Assembly: GCA_023515745.1 (NCBI GenBank)
Contig: JALECJ010000007.1
Span: 434,001 to 498,000 of the forward strand
Source of the DNA: Amoeboaphelidium protococcarum
Lineage: Eukaryota; Aphelidiomycota; Aphelidea
Direction: 5' to 3'
Length of the DNA stretch: 64,000 nt
Shown here: piece after piece, positions 23,901 to 35,544 of the stretch
Layout: each line of letters begins with the position of its first letter
Numbering within the stretch: the first letter of the stretch is position 1
The notes under the pieces: generated by a model
Told to the model about the DNA's origin: nothing
Database searches by the model: none
The model's input: only the letters and a program-made list of their open reading frames with translations
Translations under genes and position numbers: made by a program

Positions 23901-25250
23901 AGAGCCATCCCACTTGAAATCAGAATTGTCGATCTTGAACGCCAGATTGTCGTCATTGTCACTCTTCTCCTGCTTGGTAATCTTCAATCCTTCAACTTCA
24001 TCCAGCACGAGAAACTGTCCCATCTTATTCGTAGCATTGATAGTACCGACGGTACCTCTCACTGCCATAGGAAGCATGAAGAAAGGATAACGTAAAGTGT
24101 TCAGCACAGACAAGACTGCAAAAGAGACAGCAGCAGTAAGCTTATTCCCAAGCCCAACGTACATACCAAGAGAACACAGGGCCGCCAACACAGGCACTGA
24201 GAACACAACACAAAAGTTGATAGTTCTTGCAATCATACCCTGATAGATGAGGCTCATCTCCTGCTCACGCAACTCACTGATCTTCTTGGTGAACGGCTTC
24301 TCCCAAGCATAAAACTTAATCAGTTTAATCGCAGTCAAGATCTCAGACATGATGTGGACTCTCTCCGTAGTGATTCGAGTCTATTACTTGTTCAAATTAA
24401 ACTGCTTGCTACCCAAATACATTTGAATCGGCAATAGCAATAGAATCATAATCAGGGCTGGCACAGCAGAGACGCCAATCTCGTAGAAAGTGATTGCAAT
24501 AATAGCTGCAGTCTCCAGGAAAGCAGACCATAAGAAATGGAAATTACAGACACCATCCACCACACGCTACAAATCAGTATTCAGCAGATTGATAACCTCA
24601 CCAGAGCCACCAGGGATACGACTCAATCTCAGAGACTTTCGGTATATCAGAGACGAGAGTGCAGCCTGAACACGGATAGCCACTCGATTACATTCAGCGT
24701 ATAGCTGATGAATAGCTATAGAGGACAACAGAGCAGATATCAAAACAGCAATAGCCCAGTAATGACCAACACTGATGTCTTGATTAGATGCGACAAAGGC
24801 AATCGTCTGCTTCAGAAAGTAATACGCACCCAACCAGGTGAAGGCCGCCCAAAGCAATTTCCAAATACCAATCAGCGCGTAATACCCACCATAAACTTCA
24901 ACCAGAGCCTTAAGCACAGAGGGATGCTCACCTCTGGTCTTTGGGTCACTAGACTTCCACACGGAGACTTGATGATTCCAAGCCTTCTCCATGTCATCGG
25001 CATTCAAGCGAGCCTACTCCTTAGAGGACAGACTGTAATAGATGCTCTTGAATGAAGCAACATGACGAGCCTTATGACCAATACTGTAAACGAACAGAAA
25101 CAGCCAGTCAGAGAGAAACCATGAGCCTTTCAATTTGATGGCTGATTTCTTATCTTTCCCGTTGCCACCTACAGAACTAGTGACTTGATCCGGGTGCACA
25201 ACTTCAAGCTTATGCACGCCACCATTATTCGCAGATGGTTGAGCAGACAT
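20973..25250 (-). CDS. ABCC/MRP-type full-length ABC transporter
   Basis: A 1425-residue exporter with TMD1-NBD1-TMD2-NBD2 and no long N-terminal TMD0, similar to yeast YOR1 or short MRPs, which export amphiphilic anions and drugs. N-terminal [18 protein letters not shown] and [19 protein letters not shown] resemble the lasso region. NBD1 has Walker [13 protein letters not shown] near residue 470, signature [15 protein letters not shown] and Walker [14 protein letters not shown] charged linker with [19 protein letters not shown] follows. NBD2 has Walker [12 protein letters not shown] near residue 1175, signature [15 protein letters not shown] and [16 protein letters not shown], typical of ABCC asymmetry. 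In-frame TAG supplies many Gln residues, including the one before TGA. No introns. An overlapping upstream ORF (25213-25425) may dampen translation or mark an unannotated exon. Confidence 0.92.
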
Positions 25251-25758
25251 TGAATTCACTATAAGCTTGAGAGATTATTTGCGATATGAGATGCTTGTAA
25301 TCGTCGATAAGAGTTAAAATTAGTTCACACTGTGATGGAAGAGGAATGAAAGATGGATTTCCCAAATTGGCAACAAAACTGATCGATTTCGTTTCATCGG
25401 CCGTCGCTGATTGACCAGTTGCCATTTCAGTCGAATCACTGTTTCAGCCTCGTTTCAGTCGCACAGATTTGTGAAACTGATTTATGATTGGAACATTCAA
25501 TGTCTAATAAAATATAAGCATAGAACACTGCGAAAATCCGATAAATGATAGTGTCAATATAGCTATTAATTAATCTCGTGTTGAAGCCTTTCAGTGCACG
25601 ATGTTATTTTGTTTTACCTCTCACACTAACGGATCATGATCTTCATCTCAATCCGATAACGTAATATGCCTCAACGTGATAGGAATTATGACTGACACAA
25701 TTTTTCAGTAATAGATTCTTCTATTATTATATTCATATCGGGGGCATTCAAGTAAATT
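25251..25758. other. Intergenic region with an overlapping upstream ORF on the minus strand
   Basis: On the minus strand, an ATG at 25425 opens 70 codons (MATGQSATADETKSISFVAN and on) that run out of frame past the ABC transporter start and stop about 37 nt inside it. It matches no family I know. Either a long uORF or a chance reading frame. The rest of the interval shows nothing recognisable. Confidence 0.4.
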
Positions 25759-27576
25759 TCAAAATAATTCAATGAGCTTCTTATTGATGACTGATCTGTC
25801 AACTTCCATCGCCTGCAGGCAATGCCAACAGATTGTGGCAAAATTAACCACGATAGTAGACACACACAAAGCCAGATAGCCTTTGATCAAATCGCTTAAA
25901 GGACCATAGACAATATATGATGCTGTGATCATAAAAAACTCAAAGCAATGCACAACAAAGAATTCAGGGACTGTTCTATATCTTGGATTCCTCTTCTACA
26001 CACGAGTAAGATCATATATGAACGATATATGTTGCAAGATTCTTCATTTAAAATAATAACAATACCTGCATTGCATAAAGACACATTGTCCTATAATACG
26101 GAGCAAACAAAAACAACAGCATCATTGGAGAATCAATAGCAAAAATCATAGTCTTGGGATTTCTAGCCATTTTACTGCATAAGCTAAACAGTAAAATAAG
26201 TACTTTCACCACCTCCAACATCACATTGGAAGCAAACACGACTAAGCAGGACACTAATAGTATTCTTAATGATGTCAGAGAATTAGTGTACATGGTGTCA
26301 TCTCCAAAACTGTTAATAGCATTTGAAACAGGCGGTTTGTAATCAGTCCAGTTACCAGAGGGCGATATGGTCTAGCACTAGATAGCATGACTATCCACAC
26401 TGACCATGAAATTCCAGAATGATGTCTTGAAAACATCACTTATATTCCCAGCCCAAGTTTGCGGATACACCGCGTATCTCACGCTGCGGTAGAGAGGAAA
26501 TAGAGCTTCTTACGGGTTGGCTCGAATGTAAGATCCAAAGTTGTTATAGCTGTTATACCATTAATTAAAATAGCCAGGCTAGTACAGTGTGGCAGAGAAT
26601 ATACTGCTATCCGTCAAAATCATGGATGAACTTATAACACCAGCAGATTAGCTGAATCGCTAAATAAAAGGGATATAATACAATAGTCGCGAGGACCTGA
26701 ATACAAATGCCTCCTTCTGTTCAGATAGAGCAGTGCTAGTATTCTACATGCACAGCTATGAGAAAAATTGCCCATTCAAGAACTATTGACCAGATTATCC
26801 ATTCGGCCCCAAGCAGAGACTGAACATTTAAGCGTAAGACGATCTATAGCCACCAGTCAGCATACATTTCATCATGTAACTGTTTTTATACAGAGCATCT
26901 TGAGGAAGTTTACACGACGGAGAAGGAGAAGAGACATTGGAAATTAAAGTCATATTCTCCAAATCCAAGAGACACCCAGACAGTTGGCACTTGGGCACAG
27001 CAGCCGTGATATTAAACTGGACATAAGATTTATTGTACGAAAAACCTTCAGGTCCGGTGTACACACGATGATAAGTTTCAGGTACGACACCATCACAGTC
27101 AGAGTAGAACACAGTTCCCTGGGAAGCGGAGGAATCCCCCAGTGCACTCTGAAAGTTATTTCCACCAGCAAAGTAAGACGAAATAATGTCTAGCTTCCCA
27201 AACCCAGGAAATAACTGCATTATGGTCAGAACCATACATAGAAAACGTAACCCATTCACCAGAGACACCAGAGCTGTAAGCTAAACGACTTGAGACTTTA
27301 ATGCCTGCAGTTTCATCTTCTTCAGTTGCTTCTGTTCAGCACTGTCTTCCTGAACTAACTGTTCCTGCTACTGCTTCTTGCTAAGAGTCTAATACTGTGG
27401 ATCTGCAGTGTTTCCAATCTACACAATATGTATAGGGCGATAATTAAAATTGGAAAAGATAATATTGATAAATACATAATAAAGTAAGTACTTACTTCGC
27501 TGATCATACTTGCCTCCTCAGGCCGGTAGACAGAGCTGGGCTGTCTATTACGCAACTATTACTGTTACATATCCAT
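25759..27576 (-). CDS. Multipass membrane protein with luminal Cys domain (paralogue of the divergent neighbour)
   Basis: Three exons (27496-27576, 26066-27418, 25759-25995; introns 77 and 70 nt, both ending GTGTAG) encode 556 residues. A short Gln-rich N-terminus (MDMQQQQLRNRQPSSVYRPE) precedes a coiled, charged stretch. A first membrane helix (NGLRFLCMVLTIMQLFPGFG) is followed by a luminal domain of about 270 residues with paired Cys (CQLSGCLLDLENM, CKLPQD, MKCML) and N-glycosylation sequons. Then come at least four C-terminal helices (ILLVSCLVVFASNVMLEV, SPMMLLFLFAPYYRTM, FFMITASYIVYGPLSD, TIVVNFATICWHCL). Topology, the GCLxD motif and the PYYRT helix match the divergent gene at 27899, so both belong to one unrecognised family. 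Confidence 0.7.
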
Positions 27577-27898
27577 TCTTCAGACAATGAGATACTCTGG
27601 GATTTTCGTATAAAATACTAAAAATTACACGTAAAGTGTTAGTTACCTATTTGGAATAGAAAAATGGTTGGGAAACAGCAGATACAGTAAGAGGTTACGC
27701 TACTTAACTGCACTCTGTGAGTTGACACAAACAATGACCGCCGTCGTTTGTTTGATTGCAACTTTGCTGACTGACCGACTGCTCTCATGTTTCTCTCCAT
27801 TGTTTCACGCTCAATGCATAGATAGTGCTTGTTGAGCATATCACTTTCCAAAATTTCATCTTTTGCTAGCCTTAATATTTATACCGGTTTTGATAAAT
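27577..27898. other. Bidirectional promoter region between two paralogous membrane protein genes
   Basis: A 322-nt interval between divergent starts at 27576 (minus) and 27899 (plus). No gene is supported in it. It probably drives both members of the pair. Confidence 0.5.
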
Positions 27899-30112
27899 AT
27901 GAATTTAGGTTCCGATTTGAATGGCCAGGTGCAAAAGACTAGTCAGGTCAGTTAAATGGATATCTTCCGCGATGATCATGATGATGGCGGTGGTGATGCG
28001 AGGGCTGTGGAAGTTACATTCGAACATGATGATCATGATGGCAATTTTGGCAATACTCAGGCAAGTTTTATGGCCTCGACATCGATTCTTCCCATGGTTG
28101 GCTTGCAGACAGATTACTCTTTCGGGAGAGATTCAAAGAGCAGTGGTGCTGTCATTGCTGATGGAGATGAAACTTCACCTGGGCTATTCCACTAATAGTT
28201 GTAGAAGAAGGCGCAATACTAGTAGAGATAGCTGCAGCAAAGAGATAGTCTGAGCTCTATGGCAAGAAAAGACTCATCATTAATGCCTTAAAATATACTC
28301 CTTGGTAATGTCACTCCAATGTCTCAGCCAAGACAGTCCTTGTCTGGCTCCATGGCCCCTGGGACTAATTCTGGTATTCCGTCCGCTCCTGTTCCCTCTC
28401 AGGTTCCTTATAATCCTGCCGGATTGATTAGAGAGCCGGCTGGTGTTAAATCAAATGATGTTGGTGGCAATGCTCAGGAATAATATTAATAGTTGTAATA
28501 GCAGTCGAGACCTTAATCTATGTAGTAATAAAAGACCGGGACAATGTAGGCTAGGATGAGCACTTCTCACTCTTTTGCCACCGCACAAGGCCAAGATCTG
28601 AATCAGTACCCTGATAATGTGAATGGCGCTGTCAATCCATCTGCTCCTGCAATGATGCGAAATAGTTTTGCCACTTCCGATCATTTTGGACAAAGTCCTC
28701 CCAACTATGCTGATGCAATTCAGAGTTCTAGTCGGACGTAACAGGCGGATGATAATCTCACAAAGGGACAAAACTTTAATCAGATGCCAGCGCCTAGTGC
28801 TCCGGCTTAAGGCCCATCTTCTCCACCATTAAATTAAAAAGAATTTGAGAAGAAGTTGGATAAAGCACGTCAGCATCGTAGAATGTATGTGCTCCTCACT
28901 TTTATCTCTGGGCTTGTCGGATGCTATTCATGGTATGGTACTATCAACTTTATATCGTCCTCAATTAATTAGTTTTATTCTTAAATGCTTCAGTATGAAG
29001 TCATAGAATAGAAATTGAGATATGGTCAGCAAGATGGCTCATTTTCTGGATAGCCATCCGTCACTTGGAGTTCTGATACTTGCGGAAATTTCATGAATAG
29101 AATAGCCTTCCTACAGGCTGACCAAAGTAGCAATTACTACTTCAGTGACATTACCTAAATGTTTCCTGATTATAGTCAATAGAAATCCGGTCAAAGTAAC
29201 TAATAATCTCAGCTTCTAAGTGGTAAGCACTACTATCATTAGATGTTCTCTTACAGCTCGAACTGCGAATATCATGGCTGCCTCATTGATCCTTAGACTT
29301 GCGATTATGTGTCCGCATTGCCTCAGAATGTGTCTACTACCAGCTGTTCCTCCGTCCCTCGTATTCAGTTGACTCAGAATGTTGAATCTGCTAATTGTAT
29401 CAGCGATTACTTTGCTGATCCATCCTAGTGCCAGTTTAAACCGTTAGTTCGGATGGTCTGTAATGATCAGAGTGGAAACAAACTGTGTATGCTCTTTGAT
29501 CGAAACAAGTCAGCACCGTCTGGTCTGAGCGAAGCTCTCAGAAATCCTCCTTCCACATCTCAGAGTGTAATCAACTGCACCGTCTACGTTGGCAGTATTC
29601 CCATGGAGACACTAGCGCCGGCCGGTAATAGGGCAAATCCTGTACTATTTTTTGTACTTGCTCTCATTTGTGGCCTCATCACATCGATTAAAGAAATCTT
29701 TAAAGTTTACGTGCTGGTGGGCAGTCTCTGTAATCAAAAGTTTCGTCAGCCTGGGTGGATAACAGTAACATTTAATTCACCGCTGATTCTGCCTTTCTGC
29801 TTCTTTGCCTACTATCAGACTTTGATTGGAATTGCAACCAAGACTTTGAGAAACACCAAGCTGGTCTTTATGGACCTGTTCTTCGATTCTGGGCTCTAGC
29901 TAGCATTCACCATATTCCTTCTTGCGGCAAGTACTGGTGGTCTATCAAATATACCCGTTGGTACTTGGAATAACTTGGCCAGTAAGATACTCACCATTCT
30001 ATATTCTGTATTGCAATTGTTTTTTGGTGGATTTGCGTTTGCTTCCGACTAGAGCAAGACCTTATAAGCGGAGAAAAAGCGTCTGCAATAGGAACTAGAG
30101 CAAGATCTGTGA
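27899..30112 (+). CDS. Multipass membrane protein with long Gln/Ser-rich N-terminus (paralogue of the divergent neighbour)
   Basis: A 737-residue protein without recognised family. Residues 1-310 are acidic then Gln/Ser/Pro-rich and probably disordered and cytosolic (DDHDDGGGD, many TAG/TAA-coded Gln, PPNYADAI, which resembles a PPxY-type motif). Then come KKLDKARQHRRMYVLLTF with a first membrane helix, a luminal Cys-rich domain (SSNCEYHGCLIDPQTCDY, NCISDYFADPSQCQFK, CNDQSGNKLCMLFDR), and four C-terminal helices (VLFFVLALICGLITSI, SPLILPFCFFAYYQTLI, LAFTIFLLAAS, LTILYSVLQLFFGGFAFA). A Gln/Glu/Leu-rich coiled tail ends the chain. It shares topology and C-x3-GCLxD with the minus-strand neighbour. 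No intron, unlike its paralogue. Confidence 0.7.
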
Positions 30113-30246
30113 CTGCCTTATTATATTTATGGTATATAATTGTTGTTGATTGAAAATACGATGTATGTTTATTCGAAATTAAACATTTTCCATTTATAAT
30201 TACCCTTTATATTCTATAACATTCATTATTAGTTCACCATCAATGT

Positions 30247-32949
30247 TCAAACAAAAAGCAACGTGAGAGCAATGTAGATAAAATTGCTTAAATCATAGGA
30301 CATTCTACACTGCGCGCCAGATTTGAACCAGCGCACCATAGACTTTGTCAACTCAATCACTGTGTTATTTAACTGGGATTGAGTGGTCAGTGATTACGTA
30401 TTGTAAACCTTGCCAGGACTCAGCTGAACTTGCCACTAAGCGTATCCTTTCATCTAAAAGTTACCATTAATTTTCTGAAATTTCAGCACGTACCTCGCAT
30501 TGGATTTATCTTTAGCAGTCACCAGTGCCTGATTGCTCGTAGCGTCATGAGCTATCAGTTGGCCATCATACTGGAATAAACCAGTCACATTGGTGGCGAG
30601 TTAGAACGGCGTATAAATAGTAGAGTCAACATCTTGATTATTCCCAAAATTCTAGATAGGTACAGTGTATAGGCCAGATGAAGTCAATACAAGAATATCA
30701 GACGTGCTTCCACTTTTAACAAAATTAATCACTTTAAACGGCAACTTTACAGGCGAAGCTACCAGATTTCCAGATGTTGTTCTTTACTAAATGATGTCCG
30801 GAATGAAATACAACACTCCTTAAGAGAGCAGAAGCAGTCTACTTTGGCTTTAAATAAATCCAAATGATGTTGACTACGGCTGTCCATTTATAGGATTGTA
30901 CGGTGCCACTTCACTGTTCACGTTGGGACCTGGGACCTGAGCAGTAATGAAAGACCCTGCGCGATACTTGCTGAAATTATCCAATGCAATAAATCCACCG
31001 CTGACATTGAATTGACCAAAATAATAAAAAGCAGAGCTTGTAAGTGCAGCAATCTACTTGCGCCCGTCAATCAGCAACTGCGGTGATAGATGACCAATTT
31101 AAAATTGAAAGGCCAAATTCATATTGCCAGGCTAGACGAATAAAGCGTTACCAGCTACGTCCAATGCCGCAAGATATGTCTTCCCATCACTCTGGTAGAA
31201 GTAGCTATCTATAAACACAAATCCAGAGTTATTCAATGACAATTAAGCAGTGTCCGACGCGTTGTTGACATTAATGCGGGTGATCACTCCTCCGCTGACA
31301 TAATCGAATGTCTTATTTCCCGTGATGCTATCATTAGACTCCACCCCATACAGCCTATCCAGCAGAAACACAAATTGTCCGATAGATGCCCCATACACAA
31401 TTGAACTATTACTGGAATAAACTGATACAGCGTCAGAGCTACGGTTGACATTAACAAATCCTGATCCTTAACTAACTTTGCCAGAATAAACAAAGGTTGG
31501 GGTCGGTGTCTACTACAACATTGTGCTTGTAGGGGAAATAGTGCTTGATACGTCTGAAGCAGAAAGAGTAGGGGCGACTTTCAAACTATACACATTATAA
31601 TCGAGGTAATTGGCCAGTGTACAATTCAGTTAAGCGCCACCAAATCCACAAGACAATTGTGATTGACTACACCTAGAATAGTCCACAACCTTGGCCACTT
31701 ACTGAGCATTTACTTGTGGCATGTTGAAAATGAATGTTGAACCATTACTTGCTCCGTAGAATAAAAGATCTTTGTTAACCGCGACCGATCCTGGAGAGGT
31801 TATACGGGAGACTACCAACTTCACGGCATCAATATCTCCAACTTAATTAACTGGGCCACCCACAATGAAAAGTGCTTCCACTCTCATAAGAGTAGGATCA
31901 TATGCGATTACAGAGCCATTAAGACACGGGATCAGCGCGTACTCTTTATGTGCAATAACATTTCTTCCATTCAAGTATGGAATACAAGTCTTATCTGAAA
32001 GAACGAATTCAACGCCATCATCATAAGAACCAGTTTTCAAACAAGTGGAGCTTCGGCAGCGATAAATCGTCCCATTTTACCCAATTATCAAAAATTGGTT
32101 ATTAAGAGCCACGACACCAATGTTACGTACAGGAAACCGAGCAACATACTCACCATCAATCGGCTGAGGTGTATACTCAAAGCGAAAACTAGTCATATTT
32201 TGGACAAATACGTACGTCATATTTTCCTAACTAGAATAGCATGCAAACACTGAGAATACAGAGCTGACTGATACGGAGTCCAGAGTTTAGTTTAATGGAC
32301 ATCTCATTTTAACACTATTAGTCAAACCACCAAGCTGATTAGGCGAAGAGTCGTCGCGCCGTATGAACACAGCTCCATTATCGGTGGCAGCATACATAAA
32401 CTGGTCTTGCAATCCTAGAGACTTGACTCCCGACTCAATTTGAATAGTATCAACGACAGCGGACTCGTTCAAAATCTTCACGGGATTCTTCTCATAACCA
32501 ACCAGCGCAGTGAGCTGACGAGGGAAGGGCGGCAACTGGCCAAAAGTCTAAAATGGACTTCTCAATGGACATTGATTAGGCACTGGGATAAAATTACCGC
32601 TCGTGGTCATGCAATAAAGCTCGGCCGTCACATTATTACTAAGTCTCTACGGCGATAGAATTACCACTGATGATACCGGATTTTGAGATACATACAGAAA
32701 GTAAGGCGAATCAAATGATGTCATTTTTGACTGAGCAAGATCATCAGGCAGTCGATAGCGCAGTAAAGCGCTAAAAGAGTTCACCAAGTACACTGTATTA
32801 TTGTGCACAGACAAGTCCCTCAAAACACCAGCAGTGTAAATGCCAGAATAGTACGGCAATTGACCAATCGGAGCAAAGTTTGACTGACCAAGTACAAATA
32901 GGCCACATGTCATTAGCAACTACAGCAATGATGCGAGAAATACAGCCAT
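30247..32949 (-). CDS. Large secreted or surface-anchored glycoprotein, unknown
   Basis: A 900-residue protein with a clear signal peptide (MAVFLASLLQLLMTCGLFVL, cleavage near GQS) and a hydrophobic C-terminal tail (FIYIALTLLFV) right before the stop, as in GPI-anchor signals or a short membrane anchor. The body is rich in beta-strand-like hydrophobic/Gly/Asn patterns with many N-x-S/T sequons (NVTAEL, NESAVV, NMTYVF, NGTIYR, NGSVIA) and a few paired Cys, suggesting a beta-propeller-like ectodomain. No family recognised. A Thr/Ser/Pro segment (TLSASDVSSTISPTSTM) may be an O-glycosylated linker. Divergent from another signal-peptide gene at 33365, hinting at shared expression. Confidence 0.7.
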
Positions 32950-33364
32950 TTTGATCGAATATATTACAGCTAAAGAATGAAATTTAATCAAGTTGTACCG
33001 CTTATTACAGAATATATGTCTTGTCAGAGTGCAATTGAAGTGAGTAAAAGAAGTACAAAAATATCCATCTTTAACTATGCATATGTGTTACCATGGCAAC
33101 GCAAATTGGTGGACACAGTTGTGTGAGCAACGGCAAGTACGGAAGATTAGAGAAAGTAAACAATTGTAATTAACTCTATGCTGTATTTTTTGGAAATTTT
33201 AGCTGAAAAGATGAAACAAGATAACACTCGGTGCTGACACGGAGTACTGGTGAACCCCTTAATCAAAGGGGCAATGAAAACTTTAATGCGCTATTTCTGT
33301 TAGGGGACAATAAACTCTACTATGCACGTTTTTATAAATAATATATTGCGCTACAATAGATTCA
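32950..33364. other. Bidirectional upstream region between two secreted-protein genes
   Basis: No gene is seen. A small stem CCCCTT-AATCA-AAGGGG lies at 33255-33271, and TATAAATA at 33333-33340 stands only about 25 nt before the plus-strand start codon, implying either a very short 5' leader or a non-functional box. Confidence 0.5.
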
Positions 33365-35413
33365 ATGAATTTGGCTCTTGTTGTTGCTTTTACAGTCCTT
33401 CTGATATTGTATGATACCGTTAGTGCGGGAGGATCAAAGAAGAAGTCATCATCGTCCAACAAGGGGAAATAGCGCAGGAATCCTTATGCGCACAGATAAA
33501 ATAACGCACAAGATGATGAAAAATGTGAATTTCAGTTCATGAAGACGGACAATGCTTTGCTAGCCACGTATAATCCGGATTACATTGATGTTTTGGATGT
33601 GCAAAAGCGGGTGCTTGATGGATATCATTTCACACACGAGTATCTGATATCTACGATGAACTTCATAAGGCCAATGATTAATGATAAGTAAACGTTTTCT
33701 GATCACATTCTGGGTATTGATAGACACCTACAACTGCACTTGAAAGGAAAGAGGCCAGATGTGGATCTCATGCTTCGTATCAAGAGCATCGCCAACCAAC
33801 TCCAGTTTATGTTGTAGTATCCTGCGGCCATAGCGTTAATGTCCTTCTTCGATGACGCGTTGGAGGCGATGTTGGATGGCCGCCTCTCTAGAGGACATAT
33901 TTACAACCTGGTCACGAATATTGTGGTACTTATTGGTAAGAGTCTTAATACGTTGCGCAGAAATGAGATTGATCTTCGCCTTAAAATCAACGATTTCTCG
34001 TAGATGCTTGGACCTGCTTATGGTGGGGAATCTAGAGATGAAGACGAGCGTTTGGTATAGGCGCAGTTGGATGCCTACTCGATTGAGCACGAAGCTTTGA
34101 GGCAGGTGGTGGGTGCTCTAGGGAGCTTGGATCTTTTCGATATAAATCTTGTCCGCAGATCTATCAGTGCCGCCATTAAATTGATGAGAGGTGAAGGCCC
34201 GCATAGTACTGAGTTGACACGCCAATTCTCTGTGACTGTAGAATTCATCATTGTTTACTTGTAATTACACTAGATATTATTCCCTGCTGTTGCCGTTAAT
34301 CGCGTGTATGTTGAAGAAGTGAAAAAGATATATAAGGCCATACTAAGAAAGCAGCATTTGAACACTTCTCGACGGCTATTAGGAAGAGGCAGTAGAGCGT
34401 CCTCAAGCACTTCAAGTAGCATCGCTACCTCATAATTTGCTTCTGATGATCGCCCACAAATCGCTATTGATCGATTTATTGATGAGTACTTTGAAACCAC
34501 TAGGTAGGCAATTTATATGCATAGAGCTAGGCAGCTGATTTCTATTAAACCTTATCTATTCCATCGTCGAGAGTTTGATTTTGTTTTGCCGACACAAGAG
34601 ATATTCAAGGAGTTTAGTGTGCGCGTATTGGCAAATATTAATCAGCTGGTTCAAAAATATGGTTTACAAGAACATGATATTCCTCATGAAAAGTTGATAA
34701 TATCGAAGAAGGTTTCTATAAGCCAGGAGGATTCTTCTATATCATAAACTAGTTCATGGGGTTAAGATGTTGGACTGTAGCAAAAGATCGAATAGCTTTA
34801 ACTGGACGGAATATAACAGTCATAAGATCATGATGATATAGTACTTGTTCGTGAAGCTTTCATAGATCCTGCGTATAAGAATGAATTAAACTTCAGTTTA
34901 GATGAAGAAGTTGAGTATGATGCGCGTGAAGATAAGGTAAAGTAAGATGGTGGATCACTTTAAGAATAACATTAGCCGCAAGATCCTCCATCTCTCAGTT
35001 CTGGATCTATACCGTATTTTAATGTCAGAAAAGAGAGGTGCAACAACTTGGGAGCGAGCAAAGATTACGCGTTCACCTTAAGTTCTCAACTCGCCTAAGA
35101 TGCGCCAGTAATCTTTTCTGCTGATGAAATGTTTACACTCTGCCAGATTACGGACGGTTCTACCAAAGGAGGCAAAGGCGTCAAGTATAAAGAATTCTTG
35201 TATTTGCTTAGTTTGTTCAGAGCTGAAATTGTACCTCTTGGTGGAAGCGCCGCTCGTATAAGCATTGCAATGAAAGGCAGGCGGCCTCCTTAGATTCATG
35301 GTCCTCATTCAGGCAATGTGGAACTTGGACGCAATATACTGAATGGTGCGATACGCGTACTCGAGCGTTACGATATCCTACCTGAGAACTTTGAGCCTCT
35401 TGATTCAATTTGA
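33365..35413 (+). CDS. Secreted helical protein, unknown
   Basis: A 682-residue protein starting with a signal peptide (MNLALVVAFTVLLILYDTVS, cleavage near SAGGS) followed by a Lys/Ser-rich stretch (KKKSSSSNKGKQRRN). The mature part looks largely alpha-helical with repeated Leu/Ile/Val heptad-like spacing (for example QLQFMLQYPAAIALMSFFDD, VTNIVVLIGKSLNTLR, LNILQ-like segments), and a Ser-rich linker (GRGSRASSSTSSSIATS). No catalytic motif or known domain recognised. There is no C-terminal anchor. Gln is encoded freely by TAA/TAG and no TGA interrupts. It shares a divergent upstream region with the anchored glycoprotein gene, so the two may act together outside the cell or in the secretory pathway; that is inference. 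Confidence 0.65.
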
Positions 35414-35544
35414 TGGTATACTGGAAATGTTAAAGTGAATAGATATGAGTTTTTAAAGTATGATAAAAAGTTTTGAACTCTTCAATAAAGAAAAATATAA
35501 CAGCAATATGGCAAGTATCTGTATTTACCTCATCGTCATTGTAT

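Noticed and set aside
30320-30340. tRNA B-box-like GGTTCAAATC on the minus strand
   Set aside because: It lies inside the coding end of the secreted glycoprotein gene and has no matching A box or cloverleaf.
33255-33271. CCCCTT/AAGGGG hairpin as a terminator or structured RNA
   Set aside because: A single 6-bp stem in a eukaryotic spacer; no surrounding structure to support a function.
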